DNA of 16,484 nucleotides from an uncultured Clostridia bacterium. GTDB lineage: Bacteria; Bacillota; Clostridia; Christensenellales; Aristaeellaceae. This document shows positions 13,417 to 16,484 of this stretch, piece by piece. The notes beneath the pieces were generated by a model. The model did no database searches and had not been told where the DNA came from. It saw only the letters and a program-made list of their open reading frames with translations. Each line of letters begins with the position of its first letter. The stretch's first letter is position 1. Position numbers and translations under genes: made by a program. The stretch spans positions 1-16,484 of the forward strand of contig CAMDVP010000039.1 of NCBI GenBank assembly GCA_945877525.1. Reading direction: 5' to 3'.

Positions 13417-14835
13417 TCAATCACGCAGGAATTCCGGCGGCATCCCCTGCGCGAAGGCTTCCTCTGCTGTAATCTGCGTAAAATGAAGTTGGTTGACACG
13501 AGGTTGGTTGACGATAAACGCGGTATCGTCCGCGTCGCTTATGCGCTCCCAGCCCTTCTGCTTGCCATAGCGTGCGCCGAAGGAGCGGGCTGTGTCGAAA
13601 CGCCGCCACTCAGGCGCGTAGTTCTTCATGATCTCGCAGTATTCGTGGGACTCCCACTTTCTCGGTTCGCCGGGCCTGTTCAGCGCTTCCGTGTGCAGCA
13701 TCTGGCAGCATACCCGCTCATGCTCCGTGCGGGCAAGGAACTCCACAATTTTCCCGGCGGTGACATCCTCCGGCATGAAGTCGCGCTGCTTCTTCACCAG
13801 CTGTTCCCGAATATCCCTGCTGAACTTCATGCTGTACGCGCCGCTGCGATAGATCGTCATCGCCTCCGCCCATACCTGCTCAATATAGGCCCGGGAGGCT
13901 TTCTCATCGTCAAGGATATGGCACTCGGTCCGTTCGACATCGCACAGCACCGGCAGAAATCGCCGGTTCCCGGCACGGTCCAGCGGGAGAAAATCCATGG
14001 AGTTCGATGTGCCCGCAAACACGCACTGACGCTGGCGGTCTCGGGGCTGCGACTCGTAGGGCACACGGTAGGTGTCTTTCTGACGGCTGAAGAAGGAGCG
14101 GCTTTCCTCCACGCTCTTGGTGTTGTTGGTGGCCAGCATTTCACTCATTTCGATGATCCAGTGACCCACAAGGCGCTGAAAAATCTTGTCATCGTCCAGC
14201 TTGCGGATGTCATCGCTGAACCATTCATCCTCCATCGCCAGAAAGCGAATCAAGGTGGATTTGCCGATCCCCTGCCCGCCCACCAGACACAGGATTTCCT
14301 CATACTTGCACCCCGGATGAAACACACGCCGGATCGCGCCCAGCAGAAAGTGCTGCATCAGCGCTTCCGTATAATTGTCCTCCGCCGCGCCGAGAAAGTG
14401 GTGCAGGCAGCTGCGGATGCGGGGCGTACCGTCCCATGCAAGACTGTTCAACTTATCACGAATGGGGTGATACCGATTCTCGTTGGCGATGATATCCACC
14501 GCTGCGCGCAGCTTCTTCTCACTGCTGAGGCTGTAATGCTTCTCCAGGTATAGGGACAGATAATTCAGGTCGGTATCAGTCAGCGCGGAGGTGCCGTGCC
14601 GCTGCCAGCCAAGATCGGCCAGGACGTCCACCCGCTCCGTCAGCAGATTCAAGCAGATGGAACCCTTCAGCACCGGATCCTTTTGCAAGGCCAGCACGAA
14701 ATTCTCCAGGCAATTGGAGATATGTCCCTTCTCCGTTTTGACCAGTGATGCGCGGATGTCATTCCGGATCGAGAAGAATTCCTCTTCTTTGTCATCAGGA
14801 AGCGAAAGCACCAGGTTGTTGATGATTTGTGTCAA
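13417..14835 (-). CDS. VapE-family ATPase (virulence-associated E, SF3-like helicase)
   Basis: This 472-residue protein belongs to the virulence-associated E family, predicted P-loop ATPases of mobile elements and phage satellites that act as replicative helicases. The landmark WDGTPRI (134-140) precedes the ATPase core. Further motifs are Walker A GGQGIGKST (186-194), Walker B-like HWIIEMSEM (225-233) and the segment AGTSNSMDFLPLDRAGNRRF (274-293), with the sensor Asn and arginine-finger-like GNRRF. The C-terminal 130 residues are less typical. The start is TTG 14835, six bases after AGAAGGTGA; no in-frame ATG occurs near the N-terminus. The gene is 16 bases downstream of the CHC2 gene, and together they look like the element's replication module. 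A primase polymerase domain is not present in this protein. Confidence 0.88.
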   Translation of the reverse strand: MTQIINNLVLSLPDDKEEEFFSIRNDIRASLVKTEKGHISNCLENFVLALQKDPVLKGSICLNLLTERVDVLADLGWQRHGTSALTDTDLNYLSLYLEKHYSLSSEKKLRAAVDIIANENRYHPIRDKLNSLAWDGTPRIRSCLHHFLGAAEDNYTEALMQHFLLGAIRRVFHPGCKYEEILCLVGGQGIGKSTLIRFLAMEDEWFSDDIRKLDDDKIFQRLVGHWIIEMSEMLATNNTKSVEESRSFFSRQKDTYRVPYESQPRDRQRQCVFAGTSNSMDFLPLDRAGNRRFLPVLCDVERTECHILDDEKASRAYIEQVWAEAMTIYRSGAYSMKFSRDIREQLVKKQRDFMPEDVTAGKIVEFLARTEHERVCCQMLHTEALNRPGEPRKWESHEYCEIMKNYAPEWRRFDTARSFGARYGKQKGWERISDADDTAFIVNQPRVNQLHFTQITAEEAFAQGMPPEFLRD

Positions 14836-14851
14836 TGCAGTTCACCTTCTG

Positions 14852-15454
14852 TTACGCAGCCATGCCAGCGTCATCCACAGCATGGTCAGTCAATATGCGG
14901 CTGATCTTCTCCAGCGTCTGGTCATGCTGAAGCTCGTCTGCCATCCAGGCCCGTTCCGCAGCATCTGCTGAGGTCAGGCATTCCAGCATGTAGGAGATCT
15001 GCGGCAACAGGGCGCAGGCCGTGATATAGCGCGCATCCCAATCTGCCTCAGGGTTGAGTGGCGTATAGCATGCCTTCCAGTTTTTCAGCAGCTGTTCATA
15101 TGCTGTCAGCACAGAAACACAGCGTTTTTCCTGTTCGCGTGCCGACTCGGCAGGCTGACGTGTCGGCACGGGCAAAGCCGCCGCGTTTGAGGGGCTCGGA
15201 TGCAGGCCAAAGTCCTCCGCCAGCTTTCGGGCAGCCTGATAGGGTGTCAGGCTGAACAGACGGCTGACAAAGTCGATGACATCGCCGGTCTGATGGCAGC
15301 CGAAGCAGTAGTAGCGCTCATCCACCTTCATGGATGGATGCTTGTCCTGATGGAATGGGCAACAGGTCATGCCGTTCCGACTGACCTTTAGCCCATAGTA
15401 TTCGGCAGCCTGCCTGGTGGTGACGGCTGCTTTGATTTGAGAAAACAGATTCAA
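14852..15454 (-). CDS. CHC2 zinc-finger protein (primase zinc-binding domain only)
   Basis: This 200-residue protein has the zinc-binding domain of DnaG-type primases at its N-terminus. Ligands seen are Cys32-Pro-Phe-His35 and Cys50-Phe-Gly-Cys53, in CPFHQDKHPSMKV and YYCFGCHQTGDVIDFV. The TTRQAAEYYGLKV segment just before is typical of the family. No TOPRIM polymerase domain follows; residues 65-200 are a helical, probably variable region. I chose TTG 15454 because GAGG lies six bases upstream and homologues usually begin MNLF-like; a longer ATG start at 15472 is possible. The gene lies between relaxase and vapE with short gaps, so it is probably in one transcript. It probably helps recognise a template or recruit a polymerase for element replication; unaided primer synthesis is unlikely. 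Confidence 0.85.
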   Translation of the reverse strand: MNLFSQIKAAVTTRQAAEYYGLKVSRNGMTCCPFHQDKHPSMKVDERYYCFGCHQTGDVIDFVSRLFSLTPYQAARKLAEDFGLHPSPSNAAALPVPTRQPAESAREQEKRCVSVLTAYEQLLKNWKACYTPLNPEADWDARYITACALLPQISYMLECLTSADAAERAWMADELQHDQTLEKISRILTDHAVDDAGMAA

Positions 15455-15475
15455 TGTACACCTCATAATCATATA

Positions 15476-16484
15476 TTATCGTTCATTGTCGTTTCGGTCA
15501 CGCCTGACAGCCTTGTCACAGGACGGCCTGTGTTCATATGCTCTGAGCAGTTCGGAAACAACCGGTCTTGCTGTTTCCTTGATTTTGTCTTTTGCTGCCC
15601 GGCGATACTCCGGCTTTTGCAGCACAGACAGCACGGTTGTCACGACCTTAGCCGCCCGCTTCATAATGTTGTCCTTTACACCGCGAAGCCAGAAGGCTAT
15701 GAGCTCTCTTTCTTTGGGCTTCATCCGTCTTTCAGGATCAGCAGTCATGTTGATCATCTTGTCAACAATTGCCTGATCTGCCTTATGCGTTTCATCTACA
15801 GCGATGCGCGCAACGACTTTGACAGCCTGGTCATAGGCAGCGTCCGCTATGGCTTCCAACACTGTGGCGGCATCGGCGAGCTGGTTCTGCTTTTCGTCCA
15901 GCTCTGTGGTTGTTTTCGCCAGCAGCCTGCTCTGACGCTCGTTGTCGGCAGTCAGTTCTGCGTTGCGCTTTGCGAGTTCAACAATCTTCTCCCGTTGGGC
16001 TTCTATGATATAGTCATTCTTTTCCCGGTTCACTTTGCCCCCATAGATGGCTTCTGTTTCCACTGTGAGACCATGCTCCTGGCAGATGGCGAGCAGCAGC
16101 TCACGGCATATTTTATCGAAGGTAATCTTTCGGTTGTTTACCCGGCTGGGCTTCTTGTCCGGCTCTGGTAGCGGAATGCCCAGGGCTTCCAATGCCTTTT
16201 CCTGCTTTGGTTCGCATTCACCGTAGCGGTTCACGATATCGAACACTTGCCGGGCATGAATGTGCGGACTGGTTTCGTCCAGGTGCAGTGCCCAGTCCAG
16301 TACATGAACATGCTCGCCGAAGCGCTCCTCCATGGTGGCAAAGAATTCCGTCACGATGGCGGTCAGCACTTCCGGCGGCGGACAGTCGCCCTCCTTACCG
16401 ATCTGGTAGATGGTTTCTTCGGGACATATGCGGGCATCGGCAAGCAGATCGTCCACGGTGCGGTTGCGCTTGGCATGGCCAGCC
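15476..16484 (-). CDS. MobV-family relaxase (plasmid recombination/mobilization enzyme), N-terminus beyond window
   Basis: The frame is open to the right edge, giving 335 visible C-terminal residues; the true start lies outside. HLDETSPHIHAR contains the HxDExxPHxH metal-binding signature of MobV/Pre relaxases, which nick at oriT and covalently hold the 5' end for transfer. The catalytic N-terminal residues are not in view. After that domain comes a long charged helical region, about residues 150-220 of the visible part (EAQREKIVELAKRNAELTAD and onward), that looks like a coiled coil. A basic tail follows (HRPSCDKAVRRDRNDNER). A GTG at 16456 could be mistaken for a start, but the preceding codons (AGHAKRNRT) fit continued coding. 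It is first in the visible transcript, 21 bases before the CHC2 gene. Confidence 0.88.
   Translation of the reverse strand, partial: AGHAKRNRTVDDLLADARICPEETIYQIGKEGDCPPPEVLTAIVTEFFATMEERFGEHVHVLDWALHLDETSPHIHARQVFDIVNRYGECEPKQEKALEALGIPLPEPDKKPSRVNNRKITFDKICRELLLAICQEHGLTVETEAIYGGKVNREKNDYIIEAQREKIVELAKRNAELTADNERQSRLLAKTTTELDEKQNQLADAATVLEAIADAAYDQAVKVVARIAVDETHKADQAIVDKMINMTADPERRMKPKERELIAFWLRGVKDNIMKRAAKVVTTVLSVLQKPEYRRAAKDKIKETARPVVSELLRAYEHRPSCDKAVRRDRNDNER

Larger units (their letters stand above)
11357..16484 (-). mobile_element. Integrative mobilizable element inserted at tRNA-Arg(CCG), right end beyond window
   Basis: From the tRNA 3' end to the window edge every gene is on the minus strand and belongs to a mobile module: tyrosine integrase, excisionase-like protein, VapE ATPase, CHC2 zinc-finger protein and MobV relaxase. 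The DNA is visibly less GC-rich than the chromosome to the left, especially around 11385-11540 and 13118-13320. The integrase-proximal end beside a tRNA 3' end is the classical layout. The presence of a relaxase without type IV secretion genes in view suggests mobilization by a helper, but such genes could lie beyond the edge. The left boundary is set at the tRNA end as an approximation; the att core probably lies within the tRNA 3' half. Confidence 0.8.

Noticed and set aside
16429..16456. GTG at 16456 as the start of the relaxase gene
   Set aside because: The frame continues open to the window edge with plausible coding sequence, and a MobV relaxase needs its N-terminal catalytic region upstream.
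1..16484. CRISPR arrays, insertion sequences, rRNA genes
   Set aside because: No regularly spaced repeats, transposase genes with terminal repeats, or rRNA sequences were seen.

Overview
The window looks like a GC-rich, spore-forming member of the Clostridia (Bacillota). It carries Spo0A, a YybS/DUF2232–rplI–dnaB–yhaM cluster, purine-rich Shine-Dalgarno sites and housekeeping sigma-A promoters. I cannot name the genus. About 11.3 kb on the left is ordinary chromosome. About 5 kb on the right is the integration end of a mobile element that continues past the right edge.

Left block, minus strand (1-4363): one operon reading DUF2232 membrane protein, rplI, dnaB, yhaM-like 3'-5' exoribonuclease, then a secreted lipoprotein cut by the left edge. 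A good sigma-A promoter precedes it at about 4398-4426. A 0.4 kb divergent intergenic region separates it from the plus-strand block (4783-11234). It contains candidate 0A boxes and tandem TATAAT boxes that probably control spo0A.

The plus-strand block holds spo0A, leuA, a small membrane protein coupled to leuA, a metallophosphoesterase, mnmE and a VanZ-RDD fusion membrane protein. leuA has its own near-consensus promoter. A strong intrinsic terminator sits between that promoter and the leuA ribosome-binding site, so leuA is a candidate for transcription attenuation.

A tRNA-Arg(CCG) gene with its own promoter and terminator (11231-11390) marks the border. Downstream, all genes are on the minus strand and point toward the tRNA: MobV-type relaxase (cut by the right edge), CHC2 zinc-finger protein, VapE-type ATPase, HTH excisionase-like protein and tyrosine integrase. 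This is the gene set of an integrative mobilizable element inserted at the tRNA. The relaxase would nick for transfer, the zinc-finger/VapE pair would support replication, and Int/Xis would integrate and excise. No cargo genes lie inside the window.

The most interesting signals are non-coding. They are the leuA attenuator, a perfect 12-bp inverted repeat whose arms overlap two putative int promoters, an iteron-like GGTTGAA repeat cluster between vapE and xis, and paired 10-bp direct repeats beside the presumed att site.
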